This document shows, piece by piece, positions 1 to 6,802 of a stretch of 11,862 bases of DNA. This stretch comes from Acidobacteriaceae bacterium. Its GTDB lineage: Bacteria; Acidobacteriota; Terriglobia; Terriglobales; Acidobacteriaceae. The translations under genes and the position numbers were made by a program. The stretch spans positions 1 through 11,862 of the forward strand of contig JASHUH010000290.1 of NCBI GenBank assembly GCA_030040115.1. The letters run 5' to 3'. The notes under the pieces were generated by a model, which was not told the DNA's origin, searched no databases, and saw only the letters and a list, made by a program, of their open reading frames with translations. The first letter of the stretch is position 1. Each line of letters opens with the position of its first letter.

Positions 1-258
1 GAGACCAAAGGCTCGCCGCACAAGTTCGACAAGCCCGGCAAACTGGCCATGGCCAATGCGGGTCCCAACACCAACGGCAGCCAGTTTTTTATCACCGTGG
101 CACCCACGCCCTGGCTGACCGGCAAGCACACCATTTTTGGCGAAGTGGTGGAGGGCCAGGAGACAGTGGTGAAAATCTCCAAAGTTCCGCGTAGCGCGCA
201 GGATAAGCCGCACCAGCCGGTGGTGCTGGAGTCGGTGCTGATTGAGCGGGTGGCGTAG
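1..258 (+). CDS. Cyclophilin-type peptidyl-prolyl cis-trans isomerase, C-terminal part
   Basis: The 5' end is cut by the window edge; 85 residues remain, in frame from base 1 to the TAG at 256-258. The visible part has cyclophilin hallmarks: the [18 protein letters not shown] block, whose Gln and Phe line the proline-binding pocket in the family, and the [17 protein letters not shown] block with the conserved Trp and His. The ending [10 protein letters not shown] matches the last strand of bacterial cyclophilins. The enzyme speeds cis-trans isomerisation of Xaa-Pro bonds during protein folding. Whether this copy is cytoplasmic or exported cannot be told, because the N-terminus is missing. The stop lies 15 nt before the DUF202 gene, so the two are probably co-transcribed. 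Confidence 0.93.
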   Translation, partial: ETKGSPHKFDKPGKLAMANAGPNTNGSQFFITVAPTPWLTGKHTIFGEVVEGQETVVKISKVPRSAQDKPHQPVVLESVLIERVA

Positions 259-273
259 AAAACGAGGCAGCTC

Positions 274-672
274 ATGATAGAGAGACCCGCGGAATCGGTG
301 CAGAAGGCGGGGTTCAGCGACTATCTGGCCGCGGAGCGCACTCTTCTTGTGTGGATTCGTACGGGGCTGGCCCTGATGGGCTTCGGCTTTGTTGTGGCGC
401 GGTTTGGGCTTTTCCTCGAGGAGATACGGGGATTCCGCGCAGCGGCCTCGGAACAGGGCTACGGGTTCTCCCTGTGGTTTGGCACGGCGCTGATTGGGGC
501 GGGCGTGATCTTAAACATTTTCGCCGGCTCTCATCATATGAGAACGGTGCGCATGTTGGACAGCGGAGAGGTTCCGCGCGGCCATCACACGGTGCTGGGG
601 GTGATGGTGGCGTTCCTTTTGGCCGCAATTGGGCTGACGATGGCGGTCTATCTGGTTTCAATCCGAAGGTGA
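274..672 (+). CDS. DUF202 (YidH-like) inner-membrane protein
   Basis: This 132-residue protein carries the DUF202 signature near its N-terminus, DYLAAERTLLVWIRTGLAL (about residues 16-34), continuing into GFGFVVARFGLF. Three hydrophobic segments are visible at about residues 28-47, 65-86 and 107-128, matching the usual three-helix topology and length of the family. The family's molecular role is not established; members are small integral membrane proteins. The ATG at 274 follows a GAGGC stretch at about 264-268, a weak Shine-Dalgarno site. The gene sits 15 nt behind the cyclophilin gene. Its TGA overlaps a possible GTG start of a 52-codon ORF. Family assignment is firm; function is unknown. 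Confidence 0.88.
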   Translation: MIERPAESVQKAGFSDYLAAERTLLVWIRTGLALMGFGFVVARFGLFLEEIRGFRAAASEQGYGFSLWFGTALIGAGVILNIFAGSHHMRTVRMLDSGEVPRGHHTVLGVMVAFLLAAIGLTMAVYLVSIRR

Positions 673-827
673 AGCTTTCGGCTGAACACCAAAGAAAGCT
701 AGAGGTGCATATGGTGGAGAGCGCTCATAATTCGCCCGATTATTTGCGCGCGCGGCACGACGTGCCGCAGGAACTGATGGCGAGCCTGGGGGCGGTCGAA
801 GAGTTGGCGACCAAGGCGGCCGAGTAG
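669..827 (+). CDS. Possible small hypothetical protein overlapping the DUF202 stop
   Basis: The frame could start at GTG 669, whose last two bases are shared with the upstream TGA (GTGA overlap), and would give 52 residues. A second possible start is ATG 711, giving 38 residues. The product is charged and helical in character, with the segment HNSPDYLRARHDVPQEL followed by an Ala/Glu-rich end. It has no membrane segment, signal peptide or Cys. Codon third positions are mostly G or C from about 711 on, as in neighbouring genes, and the frame has no other explanation. I do not recognise a family. Translational coupling to the DUF202 gene is inferred from the overlap. There is no strong Shine-Dalgarno site, so it may be spurious. 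Confidence 0.4.
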   Translation: MKLSAEHQRKLEVHMVESAHNSPDYLRARHDVPQELMASLGAVEELATKAAE

Positions 828-902
828 CGCGGGGCTCGGCGGCATCGCGATCAACAGGCGTTTTTGTTTCGCCCGGCGATGAATTGGAGATGATTGGGGG
901 CT

Positions 903-3029
903 TTAGTCCGGTGGGCGGCAAAGGGTCAGGATTGCTTCGCCGAAGCGCTCGACTTTAGCAGGGCCGATGCCAGCAATTTGAGATAACTGTTGTGGGTTGG
1001 TTGGCCGGGCTTGGGCGACGGCAGCCAAGGCGCGGTCGTAGAGCACCACGCAGGCGGGGACGCCGAGCCGCTTGGCTTCCGTGGCGCGCCAGTCGCGCAG
1101 CTTGGCTTCAATGCTCTGCGCCAGCGCTTGTTCCTCCGGCGTGGCCGGGTGGAATTCGGATCGAGGCGCTGGCGTCTTTGCCGGCTTCGGGTCCTCGTGA
1201 ACGAGCTTGGGTCGGGTCAGTTTGGGCTTTTTTGAGCGCATCCATGGATCGGACGGGGGATCGAACCGGCCGCCAAACTCGTCGGCCACGCCGTCGCCGA
1301 TAAGGAGCGGCAGAGGAATAGACTGGCGGACTTCGAGGCCGAGCGCGCTGAGGCGTACTTTGCGAAAGGGAATGACCTCGCCGTTTTTCTCGAACTCGGC
1401 TGACTCGATTTCGATCAAGGCTGCGCGCGCCATGGCGTCGAGCAGGGCTTCAAAGTCGCTGCGGCTGAGGCGGCCCACCAGATCGAGATTGCGCTGCAAC
1501 GTGCCGGCGGCTTTGTAGTCGACAGGGCGCAGCTCATCGATGATCGATTGAACGATGTCGCGCTCGAGGGCAGTGGCTCTGCGGAATTGGCGCAGCACGG
1601 CGCCGGCGGAGTCGCAAATATCGCATTTGCCGCAGGGGCGGTTGGCGTCTTCGAGATCGCCGAAATGGCGCACCAGCGCCGACATGCGGCACTCGCTCGA
1701 AACGGTGTAGCGCAGGACTTTTTCGAACTGCTCGGCGCGATACCGCGCCTGAATCGCATAGGTCTTTTTCCATCCCGGGCCGCCGCGCGTCACGCTGCCA
1801 CCAAAATCGACGCGCGCGCCGCCGTGGATTTGCAGCTTTTCAAGCGCCTTATCGAACTCCTCTTCGCCGAGCTTCGAAGCGGCGCGCAAGTCGTTTGCAT
1901 TTTGCGGCTCCTCGGTGAGGGCCTCATAGACTTCGCTTAAGGATTCAATAGGAGGGTAATCGCGGTTGAGGAAAAAATCGTGAGTGCGCTGGTCGGCGTA
2001 GCTATGCATAAGGAAGGTGCGGCTGAGGGCGGCGTCGCGCCCGGCGCGGCCGATTTCCTGGTAATAGCCCTCGAGGGTGGCGGGCAGTCCGGCGTGAATG
2101 ACGGTGCGGATGTTGGCCTTGTCAATGCCCATGCCGAAAGCGATGGTGGCGACGACCACTTCGAGTTCGCCGGCTTGAAACGCGTTCTGCACGCGCTCGC
2201 GCGTTTCGGCGTCGAGACCGGCGTGGTACGCCGCGGCGGGAATAGCGCGGGAAAGCTCTACGGCGAGATGCTCGGACTGCTTGCGCGACGGGGCGTAGAC
2301 GATGGCCGGGCGGCGCGCTGGTTCGAGCAAAAGCCGGAAGATGGCGGTGGCGCGATCCGGCTGCGGAATTTCCACTACTTCGATGGCGAGGTTCTCGCGC
2401 CGGAAACCATGAATGAATTTGGCCGGATTGACCATGCCGAGCTGAGCCAGGATGTCGGCCTGCACGGTGGGCGTGGCCGTGGCGGTCATGGTCAAAACCG
2501 GTGCGGGATCGGGCGCGCCGCGTAAGGCAGGCAGGTACTGGCCCAACATGCGGTAGTCGGGGCGGAAGTCGTGACCCCAATGCGAGATGCAGTGGGCTTC
2601 GTCGATCGCGATGAGGGCCAGCTTGCGTTTGGCCAGCATCTCAGGAAAGCCGCGCACGCGCAGCCGCTCTGGCGCGATGAAGAGAAACTGCAAGGCGCCC
2701 TGAAGATACTCGACACAGGCCTGGCGGGCGACGGCGCGCGGGAGGCCGGAGTGGATACGCGCCACACGCAGGCCCAACGCGGCCAGCTTGGCCACCTGGT
2801 CTTCCATGAGGGAGATGAGGGGCGAGATGACCAGCGCCGTGCCGCCGCGCGCCAGGGCCGGCAACTGGTAGCAGAGCGATTTGCCCGCACCGGTGGGCAT
2901 GACCAACAAGAGATCCCGGCCGGCGATGGCGGTGCGGCAAATTTGTTCCTGGTTGGCGCGAAAGCTGGCGAAGCCGAAGACGGAGTGGAGCAGTTCGGCA
3001 GGCTGGACGGATTGGGATGAAGTCGGCAA
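903..3029 (-). CDS. recQ: ATP-dependent DNA helicase RecQ
   Basis: This 708-residue superfamily 2 helicase unwinds DNA 3' to 5' in recombination and replication-fork repair. Visible in order are Walker A MPTGAGKS (44-51), the DEAH box (143-146) running into the RecQ aromatic-rich loop HCISHWGHDFRPDY, TATAT motif III (182-186), and motif VI with YYQEIGRAGRD (322-332). Next are the zinc-binding Cys set C447, C466, C469, C472, an RQC-like winged region (about 485-570), a proline/lysine-rich linker, and a C-terminal HRDC domain (about 632-708). It is longer than the roughly 610-residue E. coli enzyme because of the linker and about 70 extra residues (361-430) between the helicase core and zinc site, which look like a small winged helix. 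The only workable start in the frame is TTG 3029, just below an in-frame stop at 3063-3065, without a clear Shine-Dalgarno site. Confidence 0.95.
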   Translation of the reverse strand: MPTSSQSVQPAELLHSVFGFASFRANQEQICRTAIAGRDLLLVMPTGAGKSLCYQLPALARGGTALVISPLISLMEDQVAKLAALGLRVARIHSGLPRAVARQACVEYLQGALQFLFIAPERLRVRGFPEMLAKRKLALIAIDEAHCISHWGHDFRPDYRMLGQYLPALRGAPDPAPVLTMTATATPTVQADILAQLGMVNPAKFIHGFRRENLAIEVVEIPQPDRATAIFRLLLEPARRPAIVYAPSRKQSEHLAVELSRAIPAAAYHAGLDAETRERVQNAFQAGELEVVVATIAFGMGIDKANIRTVIHAGLPATLEGYYQEIGRAGRDAALSRTFLMHSYADQRTHDFFLNRDYPPIESLSEVYEALTEEPQNANDLRAASKLGEEEFDKALEKLQIHGGARVDFGGSVTRGGPGWKKTYAIQARYRAEQFEKVLRYTVSSECRMSALVRHFGDLEDANRPCGKCDICDSAGAVLRQFRRATALERDIVQSIIDELRPVDYKAAGTLQRNLDLVGRLSRSDFEALLDAMARAALIEIESAEFEKNGEVIPFRKVRLSALGLEVRQSIPLPLLIGDGVADEFGGRFDPPSDPWMRSKKPKLTRPKLVHEDPKPAKTPAPRSEFHPATPEEQALAQSIEAKLRDWRATEAKRLGVPACVVLYDRALAAVAQARPTNPQQLSQIAGIGPAKVERFGEAILTLCRPPD

Positions 3030-3208
3030 GGACGATCGGGCACGCGAAAACGTCCGCTGCCTTCAGTCTATAGAACGCCGTTGGCAGTCTTCCTGGCCGA
3101 AGGCGGCCTTGGACGAGGTTTGGGATTGGCCGTAAGCCAGCGCAGCCGGAACCAACAAAGGGGGAACAAGGGACCGAGGGAACCATAAGCCAGGGTTTTG
3201 GACATCGC

Positions 3209-4702
3209 TCAAGGATGCGCGCTTGTGGGCAGTTTCAGCAGACTGGGGCGATCGATCATATTGCCATCGAGGATCAGCGTGGAGATGCGCCGCGCATTCC
3301 AGATGTCGACGCTCGGGTCGCCATCGACTACCAGGATGTCAGCGCGGCGGCCGGGAGCGATTTGGCCGATATCGTTCCAGCCGAACTGGAGCGCGTAATT
3401 ATTAGTGGCGGCGGCCAAAGCCTCGCGGGCAGAGAGCCCCATGCGGACCAACAGCTCCAACTCTGTGTGCAGCGAGATGCCGGGCATTGTGCCCATGGCG
3501 TCTGCGCCGGAGCCGGCGAGGTAATGAGGAAACGCGGAAAAAATGGTCTCGTTGATGCGCCACAAGCGCATGGCGGCCTGATCGGCCTTCTTTTGCTGCT
3601 CGGCTTCTAGCCATCGCTGCGCCGCGGCGGGCAAGTGGCGCGCCCAGGAGGGCAGCGGATAATCCATTTCGCCGGTGGCAGGGTTGGTGGGATGATACAT
3701 GCGGCGCGGGTCGAGTAGCGCCGCGGCCGGTTCCTTCCATAAATTGCGATGGTCGGGCAGTTCGACGTAATGAAGGCTGAACGTGGGCATGAGCGCGGTG
3801 CGGTTGGCAGCCAGAAAATGGGCATAGCTACGCAGGCGTGCATCGGTGGGAGGGATGTGCTGAGAATAATCGAAGGCCGTGACCGCGGCCGGTCCCTCCG
3901 GTTCAGTGACGAGCGGGGTTTGCAGCTCGTCGGGCAGAACGCCGAGGATGTAGTAATTCATGTGCAGCAGCGCATCGACGCCCGCGTCGATGGCGACGCG
4001 GTAGGGCGTGGCCACAAAATCGCCGTAGGTGATCAGATGCATTTCGTGGGCGCGCTCGATGATCCATTGGGCATTGGCGGCGGTGACGGTGGGGCCGAGA
4101 AAGAGCACGCGTGTTCCCAGTTTGGCCGTGTCCACCATCTGGATGGCCGTGTCTTGCGGGCTGAGCTCGACCGGGTGCGCGCCGGCGCGCAACTTGCCGA
4201 CCCATTCCGGCCGGCGGGCCAGCAGGCTCCAATTATCGGTGACGCCGATAGAATCGATGGGGTAGATTTGCGGGCTGGGGTGGGCGCCGAAATCGATAAA
4301 GCCGCGCTCGGCGTCGGCGCGTGCCACCACGGTGGTGACACCCATATAGAGGTTGGCGTTGGCCTGAGCTTGGGAGTTCATGCCGGCAAAGCCGTCAATG
4401 AGACCGGGGATGAGAAACTTGCCGGTGCAATCGATGACCTGCGCACCCGTCGGAACGGGGAGCTGGCTGGCAGGGCCGACTGCGGTAATTTGGCCGTTGA
4501 CGACGATCACCACCGCATTTTGCAGGTCGTTGGCGGAGTCGCCCCACTGGGTGACATCAACCACGGTTCCGCCGCTCAGAACCAAGGGTACGGGCGCTGG
4601 GGCGGGAACCTCCGGTGGCGGGGCTTGCGCCTGCGCCCCAGCGAGAGCGCACGCCAAGGCGAAATGAAACAAGCCAACCACGCAAAACCGGGAGAATCGC
4701 AT
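3209..4702 (-). CDS. Secreted amidohydrolase-fold protein with degenerate metal site
   Basis: This 497-residue protein begins with a typical signal peptide (MRFSRFCVVGLFHFALACAL..AQAQ) and a proline-rich spacer. The amidohydrolase-superfamily frame is clear: an N-terminal beta-sandwich (VLSGGTVVDV; VVNGQITAVGP), the PGLID turn at 99-103, and the C-terminal GQIAPGRRADILVVDGDP block (446-463). However, the HxH normally following PGLID is replaced (PGLIDGFAG, F105 and G107), the lysine and first barrel His are not recognisable (VLFLGP; LITYGDF), and the usual GTD aspartate reads GSG (397-399). Only H247 (LLHM) sits where a ligand is expected. It may be a non-catalytic relative or use a different site. 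ATG 4702 was chosen because it places the signal peptide at the terminus; ATG 4735 would add 11 residues. recQ follows 179 nt downstream. Confidence 0.82.
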   Translation of the reverse strand: MRFSRFCVVGLFHFALACALAGAQAQAPPPEVPAPAPVPLVLSGGTVVDVTQWGDSANDLQNAVVIVVNGQITAVGPASQLPVPTGAQVIDCTGKFLIPGLIDGFAGMNSQAQANANLYMGVTTVVARADAERGFIDFGAHPSPQIYPIDSIGVTDNWSLLARRPEWVGKLRAGAHPVELSPQDTAIQMVDTAKLGTRVLFLGPTVTAANAQWIIERAHEMHLITYGDFVATPYRVAIDAGVDALLHMNYYILGVLPDELQTPLVTEPEGPAAVTAFDYSQHIPPTDARLRSYAHFLAANRTALMPTFSLHYVELPDHRNLWKEPAAALLDPRRMYHPTNPATGEMDYPLPSWARHLPAAAQRWLEAEQQKKADQAAMRLWRINETIFSAFPHYLAGSGADAMGTMPGISLHTELELLVRMGLSAREALAAATNNYALQFGWNDIGQIAPGRRADILVVDGDPSVDIWNARRISTLILDGNMIDRPSLLKLPTSAHP

Positions 4703-4801
4703 AAAGACAGTCTGATGTGGATTGTCGCACAGCATTTTCAGGAAAATGGCCCCAGGGCAATACGCCTTCCACCCGGTTGGATGTCAGTTTTTGGGCCGAA
4801 A

Positions 4802-5005
4802 TTAAGACAGGGAGAAGTGCTGCGCCAGTGGCCGGAACTCTTTGGGAAGGGCGATAGCGGGAACGATCGGTTGGATGCGGGACAGAACCTCGGCCGGCGT
4901 AAGGCAAATGCCGGGGTGGGGCGCTTGCCGTTTAGCCAGAAGAGAAGCGCCCGGGGCGAGAATATCACCGGTTGCCCGAGTGCTCGGGTGAATGCCATGC
5001 TCAAG
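4802..5005 (-). pseudogene. Possible gene remnant: open frame without a start codon
   Basis: On the minus strand a frame ends at TAA (4804-4802) and stays open upstream past 5100 without any ATG, GTG or TTG. Its last 66 or so codons read like protein, with stretches such as TRATGDILAPGASLLAKRQ and LTPAEVLSRIQPIVPAIAL, balanced composition and mostly G/C third positions. The upstream part runs into the antisense of the secreted-protein gene at 5008, so any original 5' end has been lost or overwritten. I do not recognise a family. It could be the 3' end of a decayed gene or a chance open frame. The overlapping frame starting at ATG 4999 has a far less protein-like composition. Confidence 0.3.
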
Positions 5006-5007
5006 GA

Positions 5008-5469
5008 ATGGGAAACAAAAGATGGCTTGGGGCGGCCGCGATGCTGGCGATGGTCTGTTCCCCGGCGGGTTGGGCGCAAGATAAGGGATGCTGGCGCGCG
5101 GCGAGTTCCACGGCCACGGCTATCACGGGCGATATTGCGATTGCAAACAACAAGATCACGATCGACTTCGCCACATTCACGCTGGCGCCGATTCGCGCCT
5201 TAACGGCGGCGGAAGTCGGCGCGGCGTTTAACGCGGACGTGAACGCGCCCGGAAACGGATATCTTTACCGGCTGAATGTGCCGGCCGGCCGGCGATTCAT
5301 GCACCACAACACGCTCTGCGGAACCGAAGATACGCAGTGGCTGGCGACGTATGTGGAGGGCCGGAGCCTGCAGGCAGCTTTTTTCTCCGGGCCGAACCTG
5401 CCCGTGTTCACGCTCGATGCGCTGGAGAATTCGATGGACCGCTGCGGCACGTTCACCTACGCGCGTTGA
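5008..5469 (+). CDS. Small secreted protein of unknown function
   Basis: The gene encodes 153 residues. ATG 5008 places a signal peptide at the N-terminus (MGNKRWLGAAAMLAMVCSPA, probable cut after GWA). The mature part has three Cys: C28, C104 (HNTLCGTEDTQW) and C146 (MDRCGTFTY), so one disulfide is possible and one Cys may be free. There is no membrane segment beyond the signal and no lipobox. The frame is open up to TTG 4972, but that start would bury the signal behind 12 polar residues. An AAGGA sits directly against the ATG, too close for an ordinary Shine-Dalgarno site, so the start is somewhat uncertain. The gene is divergent from the amidohydrolase-like gene and convergent with the outer-membrane protein gene. 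No family is recognised. Confidence 0.7.
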   Translation: MGNKRWLGAAAMLAMVCSPAGWAQDKGCWRAASSTATAITGDIAIANNKITIDFATFTLAPIRALTAAEVGAAFNADVNAPGNGYLYRLNVPAGRRFMHHNTLCGTEDTQWLATYVEGRSLQAAFFSGPNLPVFTLDALENSMDRCGTFTYAR

Positions 5470-5581
5470 GCGCGGCGAGCCTTTGTTCCCCATCCTTGCC
5501 GCGCCCGGAGGGCTACGGCGCGGATGGGGTCTGCGGTGGAAAGAGGGCTGAAAAACCTCGCTCTGAAGATGGACGCAGGGT

Positions 5582-6487
5582 TTAACGTTGCGCCGGCGGG
5601 TTGGCGTGGGCGATTTGTCCAGCTCCGCCGTGGCGGATATTGAAGCTATACGCGATGCCGGAGGAAAAGATGGGATAAACGCGGAGCGGGTTGACATCTT
5701 TCTGGTATTTGGCGATCTGCGCCTGGAGATTGGAATCCAGCGAGGAATAGCCCACTACGTTCTGGCAAAAGCCGCCTTGGGGAGTGCTGCAGACCTGACC
5801 GGAAGTGAGGGCAAGATTGACCGTGGGGGCGCCAACCATAGCCGCGCCTATCTCGACGGGAAACGACCAGTGGCCGCCGCGGCGCGAGATCATATTGCCC
5901 CAGCCGGTGGTGATGGTGAAGGCCGGACGTTGCGCATGCAGAATTAGGCTGCCCGCGCCGGTGACGGGTTTGCTGGCGGACGAGTAGTAGGTGGTGTTGT
6001 TGAGGGTGAACGATGTGCCGCCATTGGCGATAATCGTGGCGCTGAGAGCGTTTCCGTTGTGGAAGAGCAGGCCGGGACTGAGCCGGAAACCGTGATTAGG
6101 GAAGAGATAAAAATCGACCGCAGCGCCGGCGGTCGACAGGTTCAATTTTCCGTCGAGGTTAAAGCCGCTGACGTTGATGTTGTTTAGCGAGTAATTGAAG
6201 AAGTTGCCGACGCCGCGGATGTTCATGTACCGGCTGGTGTTAATGGCGGCCTGCAGGTTGACGCCCAAGGCCGAGAAACCACCGCCCACGGCAATGCGCG
6301 AATAGGGTCTGAGAGCCGGTGTGGGCCTGATGGGCTGGCTGGGAATAATCGCGGGGCCGGCTCCGTTCATGCTTGAAGAGGACGAATCAGCCAGCGAGGG
6401 GTTGACCAGGGCCGGGGTGGATTGCGCCAGCAACGAAAAAGGCGCAACAACGAAGAGGAACGTCAGGCAAGAGACGGGCAGTTTCAC
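5582..6487 (-). CDS. Predicted outer-membrane beta-barrel protein
   Basis: This 301-residue protein has a clear signal peptide (MKLPVSCLTFLFVVAPFSLLAQ) and a Ser/Pro-rich linker to about residue 60. Alternating hydrophobic/polar strands follow, such as YSRIAVGGGFSALGVNLQAA, GAAVDFYLFPNHGFRLSPG and RVYPIFSSGIAYSFNIR. Asn, Gly, Ser and Thr are abundant, as in outer-membrane barrels. The final strand-like stretch SSGIAYSFNI is followed by a polar tail, so the usual terminal aromatic is not the last residue. Two Cys (VCSTPQGGFC) are close enough for a loop disulfide. The start is GTG 6487, supported by GGAGG at 6499-6495 with a 7-nt spacer. It is divergent from mutY. Substrate and role are unknown. 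Confidence 0.75.
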   Translation of the reverse strand: MKLPVSCLTFLFVVAPFSLLAQSTPALVNPSLADSSSSSMNGAGPAIIPSQPIRPTPALRPYSRIAVGGGFSALGVNLQAAINTSRYMNIRGVGNFFNYSLNNINVSGFNLDGKLNLSTAGAAVDFYLFPNHGFRLSPGLLFHNGNALSATIIANGGTSFTLNNTTYYSSASKPVTGAGSLILHAQRPAFTITTGWGNMISRRGGHWSFPVEIGAAMVGAPTVNLALTSGQVCSTPQGGFCQNVVGYSSLDSNLQAQIAKYQKDVNPLRVYPIFSSGIAYSFNIRHGGAGQIAHANPPAQR

Positions 6488-6549
6488 GATTAAGCCTCCA
6501 AAGCCTCACAACTTCCCAAACGTTGGCTTCATCGCAATTTGGGCGGGGA

Positions 6550-6600
6550 TGACCCTTGCGAAAAGCGGACTACGACTCCGCGCCACGACAAGCAGGGTCA
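6550..6600. repeat. Inverted repeat able to form a two-level stem-loop
   Basis: TGACCCTTGC (6550-6559) pairs with GCAGGGTCA (6592-6600) apart from one extra T. Nested inside is a second perfect stem, GCGGA (6565-6569) with TCCGC (6577-6581), around a 7-nt loop. It lies 50-110 nt upstream of the GTG of the outer-membrane protein gene, in what would be its mRNA leader if transcription starts near 6610. It could be a leader RNA structure or a protein-binding palindrome. It is not a terminator, as no T-run follows on either strand. Confidence 0.45.
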
Positions 6601-6616
6601 CGTGAGAAGTGGGATT

Positions 6617-6646
6617 GAGGATAATCTAGCAGCGATGGAGCGCCAC
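6617..6646 (-). promoter_or_regulatory. Possible sigma-70 promoter for the outer-membrane protein gene
   Basis: On the minus strand TTGCGG and TAGATT are separated by exactly 17 nt. The match to TTGACA/TATAAT is only 3/6 and 4/6. If used, it would give a leader of about 120 nt that includes the 6550-6600 inverted repeat. Weak evidence. Confidence 0.25.
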
Positions 6647-6802
6647 CGCAAGACGTGATGGTTACTTAGGTGTCATTGCGTAGGACAGTCCGGGTTTGCC
6701 TGCCCGAGGCCGCTCACTGCGCAGGGGCGTATGGCGCGCCGGATGATCAGCGGCGGACAAAACGCCGGGGCGCAGGTGGGCGGGATGTGATAATTTCAGC
6801 CG

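Larger units (their letters stand above)
6488..6802. other. Divergent intergenic region between the outer-membrane protein gene and mutY
   Basis: No gene is visible in these 315 bases. Minus-strand features serving the outer-membrane protein gene are a good Shine-Dalgarno site (6499-6495), a 51-nt inverted repeat (6550-6600) and a possible promoter (about 6617-6646). The half nearer mutY (6650-6802) is GC-rich and shows no convincing promoter or Shine-Dalgarno site for mutY. Confidence 0.7.

Noticed and set aside
819..840. GCCGAG/CTCGGC stem around the stop of the small ORF, facing recQ
   Set aside because: The stem is 6 bp with a 10-nt loop and no T-run; not enough for a terminator call.
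3160..3195. Four G-runs upstream of recQ as a possible G-quadruplex
   Set aside because: Runs at 3160-3164, 3170-3172, 3178-3180 and 3193-3195 have loops of 5, 5 and 12 nt; the last is long, the stacks are minimal and the region is GC-rich by nature. The link to RecQ's quadruplex activity is suggestive only.
3749..5203. Long plus-strand open frame of 484 codons
   Set aside because: It is antisense to the amidohydrolase-like gene, with a composition typical of a GC-rich shadow frame; its only protein-like opposite frames are on the minus strand.
6565..6581. 5-bp stem with 7-nt loop resembling a tRNA anticodon arm
   Set aside because: No T arm, D arm or acceptor stem of tRNA form surrounds it; it is the inner part of the 6550-6600 inverted repeat.
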